Shown piece after piece: positions 16,436-26,865 of a stretch of DNA of 64,000 nt (positions are counted from its first letter, which is position 1; each line of letters starts with the position of its first letter). The notes under the pieces are model-generated. The model was not told where the DNA came from, did not search any database, and saw nothing but the letters and a program-made list of their open reading frames with translations. The stretch lies in assembly GCA_029225565.1 (NCBI GenBank), contig JAQXWS010000080.1, positions 1 through 64,000 of the forward strand. Direction: 5' to 3'. The stretch is from Eubacteriales bacterium (lineage in GTDB: Bacteria; Bacillota; Clostridia; Oscillospirales; Acutalibacteraceae). The translations under genes and the position numbers were made by a program.

Positions 16436-19400
16436 TTGAAAAAATTTAAAAAGTGGAGGCAGGAACGAGGCGATATAGCCCTCATAGCAGTGTTTGCATC
16501 AATGGTATTTGTGCTGCTGATGGCATTGGTTATCGACGGAGGCTTGCTGTACTACCGTTCTGCCAAATTGCAAAACGCCGTTGACGCCGCTGTAGTCGGC
16601 GTGGCTCAGCACATGGATTCCTCGGAGGAATCCAAGGACTACTGGGCAGAGCATTACCTAAAGGAAAATGGCTTTGACAAAGACAAATACGGCGACAAGA
16701 TGGTCATTACCATAGAGGAAAAGGGTACCCTCGACTCAGAATATGCTGAGGAAAATGAGGATGCCTATGTTTCCGACGCCTATATCAAGCTTAATGTAAA
16801 GATTACCACCAGCGGAATGTTCGGTGGATTTTCGGGTTATAGGAATCTTTCCGGCGACGCAGGCGGCCTGAACAAAACAGGCTACGCCAAGATTAAGGCA
16901 AATTATGTAGAGATGCCCAAGGCCCTCAATTACACTATCTTCGGCGGCAACACAACCAAAGCCAATAGATACAAGGATATGACCGTGCAGCTCAACGGCC
17001 GCGCCGACGGTAACCTTACCAGTATCATCAACGCCTTTACAAATGTTGTAAACGGTATTAACAACCAGATTGTACAGCCGCTTATAGAATTTTTTGGCGG
17101 CACAGGTAATTACAACGACCTTATCTCTCCCTCGTTGTCAACTACCGTTACCAACGGCGATGTTCACTCCAATTCGGACATCAATATCGGCGTACAGGCC
17201 CTCAATGCCAGCCGTACAAAGGATGCGTTGTGGACCGGTGACAATATTGAGTGTACCTGTATCAGCCTTTGCAACGCGGCAAACAAGGACGAGGCATGCC
17301 CCGTATGCTCGGCAAATTATACCGACTGCGAGGGCGACACCGTTACCTACGACGACTATAATCAAGTTACCTACACCGCTGTGGGCGGAATCTACTTTTC
17401 CAACGCCAGCATGGCGGATTCCAGCTTTATCAGCAGAGTATTCGATATCAACAACGACCGCAACAGCCATGTGTATGTACAGAATCAGCAGTATCTCGAG
17501 CAGACTCAGTGCGTACTCAAGATTATCGACACCATGGATTTTGTCGGTATTAACAGCACCGCTGCGCTCCAGACTGCATATACCGAGGCTGCCGAAAAGT
17601 ATCTGACAGCCCAGCACCGTGTGTCCGATGAGCAAAAGGAAGCTATCAAGAATCAGGTCAACAATCTTCGATATAACGCAAACGGCACCTTCTCCCTGTT
17701 TAACCAAAAGATGATTGTCTATGATGTCACAAACAACACAGCCAACAAGGTTATGCTGGATATTGAGCAGGATACAACCATTTCTGACCTGTTGGAGGAG
17801 GTTGTCGACGCCGGTATAGACAATACCCATACCATGGAGCCCCATGTATCCGTTAATTCTGTCAATTACTACGACAGCGCCAGCTCCAAAGCCAGCTACA
17901 ACGTTGTCTTTACCAAGACAAAAAATGACACCACAGCCACCTTGGAGATTGGGGAGGCTGAGGTTACCAACCGTAATGTCAAGAATATGACCACCGTTCC
18001 GGACGAGACTGTTGCCGGCTACCGCTTTGCTGTGGCAAAAACCTTCCAGGAGCTCAGCGCCTATGTTGACATTCCCAATATGAGACCGTACTTTGTGCGC
18101 CAAATCAACCGTTCCGTAAAGAACGCTACCACAAACAAGGATAGCGGCGCCGACTCCAATACCGAGAGCGCAACCTCTATCAAAAAGGCTGTTGCCAACG
18201 CACAAAGTGATATGGAGAAGTTTATCTCCACCCAAAAGACTATGACTGCAAAAAAGGGTACTGCAGTCACCGATGCCGAAAAGGAAGCCGGCAAGTACGA
18301 CCCCGGCACAATCAATCCGTATCAGGACAACAAGTACGCATCGGATACCGCCCTTACATCAAAGGACACCTCACCCCTGTTCAGGTACAACCTTAGGCAA
18401 AAGGTTGTGGGCGGGGACAATGTGACCGACGCCAGCAATCTTGTGCTCACCGAGTACGACAACGACGACGCAGGCCACACCACCTTCCGTGGCGAAAAGC
18501 TGTATGACGACAACGGCATTCTCCGTACTCCTGAGAGCTATATCACAGAGTTCAATGCCCAGAATTCCAACAAGTACGGCAGATATGAGGTTGACAAATT
18601 CTATAACGAAACTATCAAGGGCAACTACGGTCCGGAAAAGATTGCCACAATCCGTAATTATGTCAACACACACAAGTCGTACCAGGCATTTACCAACTCC
18701 ATCAGCGAAAAGACATTTGCTGCCGCTGCCCCCAAGGAGAGCGATGTGTTCCTTACCGAGGGTATAGATATTACTACCATCAACAGCGTACCCGGCAAGA
18801 CTCTTGACACTATGCTCAAGACCGACCATTCCGGATGGCCCGGCGCCGCTATGGCAGGTATCGACAGCCAGCCTGTTACTATCAATCTGCCGGATGTCAG
18901 CGGTATCGGCAATGCGGCAGACGCACCATATACTGCGCCCACCGTTGATTTTACCAATACCATACCTATCATGGGCACCAATTATCCTATGAAGAAGATG
19001 GTATGGCCGAACACCGGCGACACAACTGCCTCCACAGCAGTCAGCACCGAGCTGGGCAAGCAGACACATCCTCAGCGTAGCGAATTTGAAGCTACATTGG
19101 AGACCTTTGATTTCCAAAAACATACTGAAAGCTCCGAAACCTATTCTGTTGGTGGAAATCATGCGTATAGCAGAATTGTTGATCCAAAAAAGACAAGTTG
19201 GGGCTCTACATATAAGATGGGCATGAGAATTGAGGAAAATGCCACTATTTACTTTGACGGATTCAAAGCCGAACAATTAAAAAAGACAGGTAACAGATGT
19301 GTCGAATTACAAAAGAACTCAAAGCTGTATGTCGGCGGTACCAGCACTTTTGAATACAATGGTGTTGCCTACAAGTACTTTAACAATGATAATAACAGTA

Positions 19401-22400
19401 GATTCACCACCGACCTTAATTGTTTTGCTTATATTGACGGTAATTTCTATCAAAAATGTGACGCTCAGAAGCCATATACTGTTGTAGTAGGCAACAATTC
19501 TACAATGTTCGTCAACGGTGATATGAAGATTGAGGGCGGCGAAAAGGGAACTCTGGAGATGAAGGCAGGCTCAACTCTCATCGTTACCGGTGAGCTGAAC
19601 ACCCGTGATATTAAGCTTACGGACACAAACGGTACTGCTACCATCATTTGCGGCAGCCTTGTTATGCCTACCAATATCGATTCGGCAAATGTTGACAACC
19701 TATATGTTATGGGTAACGCAAGCACTGCCAAGCTGACAGTACACAAGAATTGCGTAATAGGCGGCAACCTTAACGCAAACAGCACTTACTTCAATATTGC
19801 AAGCGGCTCAAAGCTGGTTATCGGCGGCACAATTTCCAACACCACAATCGGACTGCCTGATAACTTCAGCGCCTGCGCTCATTATGATTTTAATCTCAGC
19901 GGCAGCGATTTTACCGTCGGCGCAGGCCAGACCATTGCCGGCAATTCCGTAACCTTTGCCAACGCAACAGTAAACGGCGAGGTATATTCCGTGGGAGCAA
20001 TCACCGCCGACGCCAGCAAGACTGTTACAGTATCCTCCACCGGCAAGGTACAGGCGGGCAGTATCAATGCCAACCTTAACAACGACGGCAGAATCCTGAT
20101 TACCAGCTTTGGTGACGCAAACAAGAACAAGAACATTACCAACAACGGTAATATAAAGATTAATGTAAACGCAAACTGCAAGGATTTGACAAACGATTCC
20201 TTCGGCAGTATGTATATCGGCGGCAAGCTGGACGCATCGGGCAATGTTATCAACCGAGGCGTACTCAAGATTGACAACACCGCAGCTGTTGCCGGCTCCC
20301 TGACCAACGGCGCAAATTCATATCTTCAGGTTGCAAATGCAATGTCAGCCGGCAGCGCTATGAGTAACTCCGGAAAGGTTAAGTGCGGCGAGAGCATCAC
20401 TGTGGCAGGCACTCTGACAAACAGCACCTCCGACGGTGTTATTCAGGCTACCTCCATATTGGCTGAATATATGGTCAACCATGGCGAAATCAGAACAAGC
20501 GGAGCAATCAGCGTTCCCGGCAATATTACAGGTCAGTCCGGCAGCTATATTGTGGCTCAGTCCCTGAGCACCACCACTTTTTACCAAAATGGCATTACAT
20601 ATATCGAAAACGGTGACTTGACCACCCGTTCACGCCAGGACGGCGAGGGCGACCCCATCGGTAATCTCCAGATTTCCGGCCAGGTTTATGTTGTCAACGG
20701 CAATGTTACCGTAGGCGGCGATATTATCGGCTATGCCTCCGGCATACTGTTCTGCAGCGGTGCCGACGATTCTGTGGGTAATATAAGCGTTGCAGGCAAG
20801 ATTATATTCAACAACGGTGCCATCAAGGTAGAGAATGAGCTGGATGCCAGCGAGATTGAGGCTACCGGCACAAAGATGGAGTTCGGCAGTATCACCGTGT
20901 CCTCCACCTGGACCATCGACGCAGGCAGTAATGCGTATGTAGAGGACGACCTGTCCGCCTTTAAGGTGGAGAACAGCGGCACAATCTACTTAAAGCGCAA
21001 AAATATGAACATTAAGAGCCTGTACAATTACAGCACGGGTATCGTAATTTGCGACGGTAATTTGAATTTGCTGTCCTACATTGATGATGACAGACACTCC
21101 CTTATCAACGAGGGCGCAATGTATGTCAACGGCAACCTTTCTGCCGAGCATCGTATTCTGAACAACGGCGGCAAGCTGTATGTCCGTGGCGATATGAGTG
21201 GCTGTAACGCAACTATTTACGCCGGCCTTAGCGACAAGACCACCGGCAAGCGCACATTCGAGTTCTGCGGCACCGGTCAGGTATATGTTTCCGGCTGGCT
21301 CACCTCCGACGGATTGACCAAGGGCGTGTACATCACCGGCACCGGCGACGGCTCTGTTATCAGTATTTACGGCAGGGGCCACAAGACCTGCTTTAGCGGA
21401 AATATTGCTTATTTCCAAAACAATCAGACCAACGCAACGGTATATCTTGGCACCGGCTCCGGCTGGGAAAATATACAGGAAATGCGCAAGGTATCCCTGG
21501 GTGGCCAGTTTGACAACAACGGTCGGTTATTCGTTTACGGTAATCTGAGCATCGGCACAGTAGCCGGATTTGGCGGTAACTCCCAGTCGTTTACCAAGGT
21601 GTGCGGCGACTTTGACGCCGGCTTAACCGGAGTTTACAGGATAGAGCTGCATAGCGGCCACAAGGCAGTGGTATTCAACAATACCAACTGCTCCAGCATT
21701 GAGGTATATGACAACTCACAGTTCTATGGCATGAACAAAGTGGAGTTATATTTGGCAAAGACATTCAGGGTTGATACCACCGGTTTGATTTACTGCGGAC
21801 CTAACAGTCCCGCCTTTAAAGGTGTTACTACACCGACATTTACAGTCAATTGTGCCGACTCCCTGAAGGGCAGATTTTATTACCCCGGTTCAGGCGGCAA
21901 AATAAAGCTGCATCTGCCGTCCACTATTGACGGCGGCGCCTTTGTAACTGAGAGTGAAGTAATATTTGGCAACACAAGTGATGTTGCCCTCACTAACGGC
22001 GGTATGGTATGTATTGACGGTACCACCGACCTGGGCGCTCACAAGTTTGACAACCAATCGGGCGAGATGTACCTGATGGGTTATGTTGATATTAATTCGT
22101 TCTCATTTGCGTTCAATGCCGGCTGTACCAACTTTATCGGTCCCCTCAAGGTGGGCAGCGGCACAAGAGGCATTATAGAGAGTGGCCAGGCAATCGACTG
22201 GAATGGTAACAACTACTTTGACAACTCCTTTGTGGAGCAGTGTACCGACGCAGTTAACAAAAACTTGGTGGGTAAAGTCACCGGCCCTGCCGGCGGCGAA
22301 ATCATTGACGACGGAGTAGTAAAGAACAGATATGTTGCTATCCGTATCAATAGCGGCGAGACTCATTTTTCCGGCGCGCTGACGGTACAGAATACCGGCC

Positions 22401-25400
22401 TTGCAACCCGTGTTGCAAAGGGTGCGGTATTGGGCTGTAACGACCTTAATGTACGCTGTTCTATTTACAACCAGGGCGAGCTGGTTGTGTGCAACAACCT
22501 TAATTACGATTATTCCACGGGCGCATGGTCCGACAAGGGCGACAGCTACCTGGGCAACGGATATTGTATCCGCAACGGACTCAGCAACGATGATTCCGAT
22601 GTAATTATGTATGTCGGCGGCACCCAGGAGTGGAGCATCGGTGGTGCTATGGCAACCTTTGGCGACTTTTATACCAAGGCATCCCGTTTTGTTGTGCACG
22701 GCTCCATAGTACCCGACCAGTACGAGTTCAGCTATCGCACGCTGATAGGTCAGTACAACGATACCAACCACAGTACAACCCGTCACTCCGGCAAGGAGTC
22801 AACATACGCGCCGCACTTCTCCATTCGTACCGGCGACTATTCACAGACCCATTTTTACGGCTCTGTATCTACCGCCGCTACAATCTGGACCGGCAAGGAT
22901 TCCGGCTTTTCGGTGGAGACCAATTTGCAGTACGGCCAGGCGATACTTAACGGCGGCAAGTTCTACATCAAGGGCACACTCAGTTATTCCGACGACGCCT
23001 ATGGCGTAAACAATATTCAGCTGATTTGGACCACCACCGAGGTTGTCGAGGATATCAAGGGTATGATCGGCTTGGCTAACGGATTTGTAGAGAATTCCCT
23101 GAAGCCTAATTCCAACGCAGTATTCTATTGCGGCAGCTCCATCACCCTGGGCAGAGCCAAGGACAGCAGTGACGACAAGCTGGCCGGCGGCGCTGTGCAG
23201 AACTGGGGCCGTATGTATATCAATGGCGACCTGAATATCTACAACTGTACCACCGCCAACAAGATGGGTATCAATATGATAGGTATATGTACCCATGTGG
23301 GCGCAAAGACATTTATCAAGGGTAACACCTATACCGGCGGCGGATTCGCTACTATGCAGAATGCCATCTTTATGACCGGCGGCGACTGTGAGTCAAAGCG
23401 ATGCGCCCGTATCGGTTGTCCCGATACCATCAAGGGCGACGACGATATCGACTCATCCTCGTACACCTATGTTGGCCGTGACTTTATGACCAGTACAAAC
23501 GGTAATGTGGGCAAGGGTGACATCGGTATGCCCGGCAGTACATGGAACTACTTTATTGCATACAGTAATGCCAATATTTATGTAGGTAACGCATTCTTTA
23601 CCAACAGTATCACCGTGCCGAAGCGTAATACAACCTTTGCCATCGACGGCAAGGGTGACGGCAACGGCGCAACCTACAAGGGCATTTTGGCAAACATTCA
23701 GGCTGCGCTGGTAGAGATCGCCTTTCGTATCCAGGGCGCCAGCGTTGATGATGTAAAGTTTACCGTTATCGGCGACAGCGCAAAGAGTGGCTTTGAGGAG
23801 AACGATAACAAATCCCAGTTCTATCACCTTATTGTTCGCGGTAGCGCGTATGTTAAGGAGACATTCAGATTCCGTGATATGAGTGACGCTTATATCTACG
23901 GTGACTTCCTGAATTATACCACCAACACATCCCAGAATATCGAGATTGGTAAGTCCATGACATTCTCAAGCAAGGGTGACGACACCTGGGCTGCTCAGGA
24001 AACATTTATGACAGACAGGGATTACAGCAGGGATGACCCCAATTTCGACTACAATTACGAGCATGCAGGATACTTCTATGTTCAGGGCAACTTCAAGACC
24101 CGCGGACGCTTGAGCATATATGCCGGTACAACCCTCAAGGTTGGCGGCGACTGCTATGTAAGGCATAAGATTCAGCTGTCCCATGACGGCAATATGATGG
24201 TAGGCGGCGACCTGCGAGTTCCCGGCAGTGCCGATATTATCAAGCTGATTAGCGGTACCGGATTTATTGACGCCGAGGAGTATTCCAACATTATGGTACG
24301 GGGCGATATTAACGCCGGCAACTATATCGTCATGCGTGAGAACAGTATTTTGTTCTGCGGCAAAAAGGTTAAGGCGGGCACCTCCTTTGAGGCAAAGACC
24401 GCAGCAACCGTATTTGTTTGCGGCAGTCTTGAGGCTACTCTCAACACCATCAAGATTCGTGACGAGAGCCGGGTGTTCGTTGGTGGCAATATGACGGCCC
24501 TGCGTTATATAGAGTTAGGCAAGTTTGACGAGGCGTACAAGGATAGCCGCGGCGACATCAAGCGTAAGGACGACGAGGAAATAGGCGCGTCCTGTATCTG
24601 TGAGACCCGATGCTCTGCCGCTAATGCAGACTGTCCTGTATGTAGCAATAATTACGGCGATTGTGCCGTTGAGTCAAAGTGTACCTGCTCTACCGAGTGT
24701 TCCGACCAGCAGGTGGGCACCGACAGCGGATGTCCGGTTTGCGGCAGCGACTTCCAGAATTGTATGAAGGAGTCTGTAGTTGCCAAGAACGAGCTGGGCG
24801 ACGAGGTAACCGACAAGGCCAACGGCGGCAACTTCTATATCGGCAAGTCCTTGTGCTCCTATACCGGATATATCAAGGAGTACGGATTCTCACGGGTATG
24901 CGTGGGCAAGTACACATTTGCCCTCAACTATATCACATTGCGCAGCAATGCCGATATGTGGGTATTGCCCGAGGCTTTCAATAATAACACATACAAGCAT
25001 GTTGCATATGTCAGCGAAAGTGATGGCTCAATTATGGGCAATATTATCGACAAGATAAAGGAATTTGCCTATAATGTAAAGGATGCTCTGTCACTCAAGA
25101 ACGGTTCTGTTTACTCACTGGGCGAGCTGACTCTCAACAAGAACTCGTCCTTGCTGGGTACTTGGGACTGCTTCTCCTATGACCAGACATTGCTGTCACA
25201 TGATTCGTTGATTTACTTTGGTCATGACTTCAGCTGCAATGCTGCCAGCCTGCAGATTGACCTTAGCAGTCAGACTCCGTTGGTAGGCTTTGGCTCTCAG
25301 GGCGCAACATACACCACCCTGACCTGTCCTAACAAGAATACCAGGAAGCACGGCAAGACATACACAATGTACTGCAGTAATTATGACGGCAGCAAGACAT

Positions 25401-26029
25401 ACAAGTGCGACAGATGCGGCACGGCAATTCCTACTGCCAAGATAAAGCATAATGTTACCTGTCCGGTTACTATTTATGCTAACCACGATGTCAATATCTT
25501 TACCACAGTTGATATGAAGCTGACATACATTGTGGCGTCACAGGGCGATGTAAATATTTATGATGTTTACTCCAACTCTGACAATATCGGCAGTAACCTC
25601 AAGCAGCTGCCTAATGCAGTGGCGTCATTTGGCGGAGACATAAATTACTTTGCTATGTACGGCAAGATTTGTGCATTGTTCTATGCTCCGGCAGGCAATA
25701 TTGACCTGGACGGATATTATCAGGAGATTTGGGGCAGCTGTATCGGTGATACGGTAACCGACAACACCTATTACCTCAATATGCACCGCTTCTCCAACTG
25801 GAAGACCATGGACCTGCAGATTGCCGAGACCGGCTCCGTATATCTCATTTCCGAAAAGGATTGGCTGGCTGCAGAACAGAACATTGACGACGATTATCTG
25901 TACACCTATAACTCTAAAGATGAGTTGACCGGTGGCGCAAGCCTGTTCTTCCCGGCTGAATTCTTGGAGCAGGGCGGCGGATTGACAGGTAACGAGTCCA
26001 ATGCGGTAAATTCTGCCCTGGGCGGCTAA
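16436..26029 (+). CDS. Giant TadG-like pilus-associated surface protein with long beta-repeat body
   Basis: About 3,197 aa. TTG 16436 is preferred because GGGGAG lies 8 nt upstream (GTG 16427 is the alternative). Residues ~12-60 carry the Tad-type pilin-like helix (RGDIALIAVFASMVFV ... VIDGGLLYYRSAKLQNAVDAA) seen in TadE/TadG. A non-repetitive region follows to ~900. From ~1000 to ~2700 there are repeated short blocks of the type V-x-G-D/N-[LM] followed by I-x-I/V and G-G, typical of beta-helical or bactofilin-like stacking. Cys modules (C-x-C-x3-C ... CPVC ... C) occur near 272-299 and as a tandem near 2720-2780. The last ~250 residues include LFYAPAGNIDLDG, resembling the C-terminal domain of pilus-tip PilX/TadG-type proteins (DUF7305-like). 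No LPXTG or C-terminal helix. Most likely a pilus-linked adhesin exported via its N-terminal helix; ligand unknown. Confidence 0.8.
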   Translation: MKKFKKWRQERGDIALIAVFASMVFVLLMALVIDGGLLYYRSAKLQNAVDAAVVGVAQHMDSSEESKDYWAEHYLKENGFDKDKYGDKMVITIEEKGTLDSEYAEENEDAYVSDAYIKLNVKITTSGMFGGFSGYRNLSGDAGGLNKTGYAKIKANYVEMPKALNYTIFGGNTTKANRYKDMTVQLNGRADGNLTSIINAFTNVVNGINNQIVQPLIEFFGGTGNYNDLISPSLSTTVTNGDVHSNSDINIGVQALNASRTKDALWTGDNIECTCISLCNAANKDEACPVCSANYTDCEGDTVTYDDYNQVTYTAVGGIYFSNASMADSSFISRVFDINNDRNSHVYVQNQQYLEQTQCVLKIIDTMDFVGINSTAALQTAYTEAAEKYLTAQHRVSDEQKEAIKNQVNNLRYNANGTFSLFNQKMIVYDVTNNTANKVMLDIEQDTTISDLLEEVVDAGIDNTHTMEPHVSVNSVNYYDSASSKASYNVVFTKTKNDTTATLEIGEAEVTNRNVKNMTTVPDETVAGYRFAVAKTFQELSAYVDIPNMRPYFVRQINRSVKNATTNKDSGADSNTESATSIKKAVANAQSDMEKFISTQKTMTAKKGTAVTDAEKEAGKYDPGTINPYQDNKYASDTALTSKDTSPLFRYNLRQKVVGGDNVTDASNLVLTEYDNDDAGHTTFRGEKLYDDNGILRTPESYITEFNAQNSNKYGRYEVDKFYNETIKGNYGPEKIATIRNYVNTHKSYQAFTNSISEKTFAAAAPKESDVFLTEGIDITTINSVPGKTLDTMLKTDHSGWPGAAMAGIDSQPVTINLPDVSGIGNAADAPYTAPTVDFTNTIPIMGTNYPMKKMVWPNTGDTTASTAVSTELGKQTHPQRSEFEATLETFDFQKHTESSETYSVGGNHAYSRIVDPKKTSWGSTYKMGMRIEENATIYFDGFKAEQLKKTGNRCVELQKNSKLYVGGTSTFEYNGVAYKYFNNDNNSRFTTDLNCFAYIDGNFYQKCDAQKPYTVVVGNNSTMFVNGDMKIEGGEKGTLEMKAGSTLIVTGELNTRDIKLTDTNGTATIICGSLVMPTNIDSANVDNLYVMGNASTAKLTVHKNCVIGGNLNANSTYFNIASGSKLVIGGTISNTTIGLPDNFSACAHYDFNLSGSDFTVGAGQTIAGNSVTFANATVNGEVYSVGAITADASKTVTVSSTGKVQAGSINANLNNDGRILITSFGDANKNKNITNNGNIKINVNANCKDLTNDSFGSMYIGGKLDASGNVINRGVLKIDNTAAVAGSLTNGANSYLQVANAMSAGSAMSNSGKVKCGESITVAGTLTNSTSDGVIQATSILAEYMVNHGEIRTSGAISVPGNITGQSGSYIVAQSLSTTTFYQNGITYIENGDLTTRSRQDGEGDPIGNLQISGQVYVVNGNVTVGGDIIGYASGILFCSGADDSVGNISVAGKIIFNNGAIKVENELDASEIEATGTKMEFGSITVSSTWTIDAGSNAYVEDDLSAFKVENSGTIYLKRKNMNIKSLYNYSTGIVICDGNLNLLSYIDDDRHSLINEGAMYVNGNLSAEHRILNNGGKLYVRGDMSGCNATIYAGLSDKTTGKRTFEFCGTGQVYVSGWLTSDGLTKGVYITGTGDGSVISIYGRGHKTCFSGNIAYFQNNQTNATVYLGTGSGWENIQEMRKVSLGGQFDNNGRLFVYGNLSIGTVAGFGGNSQSFTKVCGDFDAGLTGVYRIELHSGHKAVVFNNTNCSSIEVYDNSQFYGMNKVELYLAKTFRVDTTGLIYCGPNSPAFKGVTTPTFTVNCADSLKGRFYYPGSGGKIKLHLPSTIDGGAFVTESEVIFGNTSDVALTNGGMVCIDGTTDLGAHKFDNQSGEMYLMGYVDINSFSFAFNAGCTNFIGPLKVGSGTRGIIESGQAIDWNGNNYFDNSFVEQCTDAVNKNLVGKVTGPAGGEIIDDGVVKNRYVAIRINSGETHFSGALTVQNTGLATRVAKGAVLGCNDLNVRCSIYNQGELVVCNNLNYDYSTGAWSDKGDSYLGNGYCIRNGLSNDDSDVIMYVGGTQEWSIGGAMATFGDFYTKASRFVVHGSIVPDQYEFSYRTLIGQYNDTNHSTTRHSGKESTYAPHFSIRTGDYSQTHFYGSVSTAATIWTGKDSGFSVETNLQYGQAILNGGKFYIKGTLSYSDDAYGVNNIQLIWTTTEVVEDIKGMIGLANGFVENSLKPNSNAVFYCGSSITLGRAKDSSDDKLAGGAVQNWGRMYINGDLNIYNCTTANKMGINMIGICTHVGAKTFIKGNTYTGGGFATMQNAIFMTGGDCESKRCARIGCPDTIKGDDDIDSSSYTYVGRDFMTSTNGNVGKGDIGMPGSTWNYFIAYSNANIYVGNAFFTNSITVPKRNTTFAIDGKGDGNGATYKGILANIQAALVEIAFRIQGASVDDVKFTVIGDSAKSGFEENDNKSQFYHLIVRGSAYVKETFRFRDMSDAYIYGDFLNYTTNTSQNIEIGKSMTFSSKGDDTWAAQETFMTDRDYSRDDPNFDYNYEHAGYFYVQGNFKTRGRLSIYAGTTLKVGGDCYVRHKIQLSHDGNMMVGGDLRVPGSADIIKLISGTGFIDAEEYSNIMVRGDINAGNYIVMRENSILFCGKKVKAGTSFEAKTAATVFVCGSLEATLNTIKIRDESRVFVGGNMTALRYIELGKFDEAYKDSRGDIKRKDDEEIGASCICETRCSAANADCPVCSNNYGDCAVESKCTCSTECSDQQVGTDSGCPVCGSDFQNCMKESVVAKNELGDEVTDKANGGNFYIGKSLCSYTGYIKEYGFSRVCVGKYTFALNYITLRSNADMWVLPEAFNNNTYKHVAYVSESDGSIMGNIIDKIKEFAYNVKDALSLKNGSVYSLGELTLNKNSSLLGTWDCFSYDQTLLSHDSLIYFGHDFSCNAASLQIDLSSQTPLVGFGSQGATYTTLTCPNKNTRKHGKTYTMYCSNYDGSKTYKCDRCGTAIPTAKIKHNVTCPVTIYANHDVNIFTTVDMKLTYIVASQGDVNIYDVYSNSDNIGSNLKQLPNAVASFGGDINYFAMYGKICALFYAPAGNIDLDGYYQEIWGSCIGDTVTDNTYYLNMHRFSNWKTMDLQIAETGSVYLISEKDWLAAEQNIDDDYLYTYNSKDELTGGASLFFPAEFLEQGGGLTGNESNAVNSALGG

Positions 26030-26041
26030 CACAAAGCAATA

Positions 26042-26071
26042 AAAACGGTAGCGTTTTGCTACCGTTTTGTT
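26042..26071 (+). terminator. Terminator of the Tad operon
   Basis: AAAACGGTAGC (26042-26052) pairs with GCTACCGTTTT (26058-26068) across a 5-nt loop, followed by GTT. It closes the ~17.6-kb operon. Confidence 0.8.
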
Positions 26072-26091
26072 GTATGATATTAGGTGATATG

Positions 26092-26850
26092 ATGAAAAAG
26101 AATATTAGGCTTATTTTGGCTGTTGTTATGACGGCTTTGGTGACAGCGTCGGTTGCGCTGTCGTGTCTGTACAGTACGGGCATGTTTTTGTCGGGCAACG
26201 GCAGTCAGTACAATCCCTCCCAAACGCAACAGCAGGACGGCGCTCTTGTTGACCAGAGTATTGTTTTTGTGGGCTCGGATTTGGTGACCGGCAGCAAGGC
26301 GTCCGGGGATTCCTTTGTGGAATACCTGAGGCAGAGCCGGGGCATAAATGCGGTGGTGTACGGCAAGGACGGCGCCTCCCTTGTTGAGCGCGGAGCCAAT
26401 TCCATACCTGCTATGATTAAGACAATTCCCACCGAGAATGCGAATCCCCGTATGATATTGTGCGAGGTGCCGTATATCGACGGTACGGGATTCAGCCGAA
26501 TCGGCCAAATTACCGACGGATATTTTAACGACCAATATGATACAAAGAGCGTTATCGGCGCCATGGAATTTGTTATCAGTTATTCCCAGGACACATGGGG
26601 CTGTCCGGTAGTGTTTTATACCTGCCAGCCCAATGATAACGCCCATTATGCCAAGATTGTTGACGCTGTGCTAATGGTTGCCGATAAGTGGAATATTGAG
26701 GTTATTGATTTTTACCACGACGAGGGCATGGTGTTGGACGACCGACAGCAGGCTTTGTATATGGCTACCGATTCCTGTCCCACAAAAGCCGGTTACAAAG
26801 AGCTGTATGCCCCCAGATTTGAGGAATTTTTGTTGAAAAAAATATATTGA
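26092..26850 (+). CDS. SGNH/GDSL-hydrolase-like protein with lost catalytic residues
   Basis: A 252-aa protein; ATG 26092 (or 26089) follows AGGTGAT. An N-terminal helix (6-33) anchors or exports it. The fold follows Clostridial SGNH hydrolases: IVFVGSDLVTG in place of FLGDS-x-T-G, YGKDGASLV (block II), VVFYTCQPND, and TDSCPTKAGY in place of the D-x-x-HPT block. Gly61-Ser62-Asp63 reverses the Asp-Ser order, and the catalytic His is Cys. Esterase activity is therefore unlikely. It follows the pilus operon terminator and is close to the two methyltransferases. Confidence 0.72.
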   Translation: MKKNIRLILAVVMTALVTASVALSCLYSTGMFLSGNGSQYNPSQTQQQDGALVDQSIVFVGSDLVTGSKASGDSFVEYLRQSRGINAVVYGKDGASLVERGANSIPAMIKTIPTENANPRMILCEVPYIDGTGFSRIGQITDGYFNDQYDTKSVIGAMEFVISYSQDTWGCPVVFYTCQPNDNAHYAKIVDAVLMVADKWNIEVIDFYHDEGMVLDDRQQALYMATDSCPTKAGYKELYAPRFEEFLLKKIY

Positions 26851-26865
26851 TTTTGAGGTGAAGAT

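Noticed and set aside
17138-18235. A 365-codon open frame on the minus strand inside the giant pilus gene
   Set aside because: No ribosome site or promoter, and its amino-acid text is the low-complexity Val/Gly/His-rich shadow of the strongly biased plus-strand gene. Several other long antisense frames (e.g. 3330-4073, 41298-42353, 34404-35213) were rejected for the same reason.
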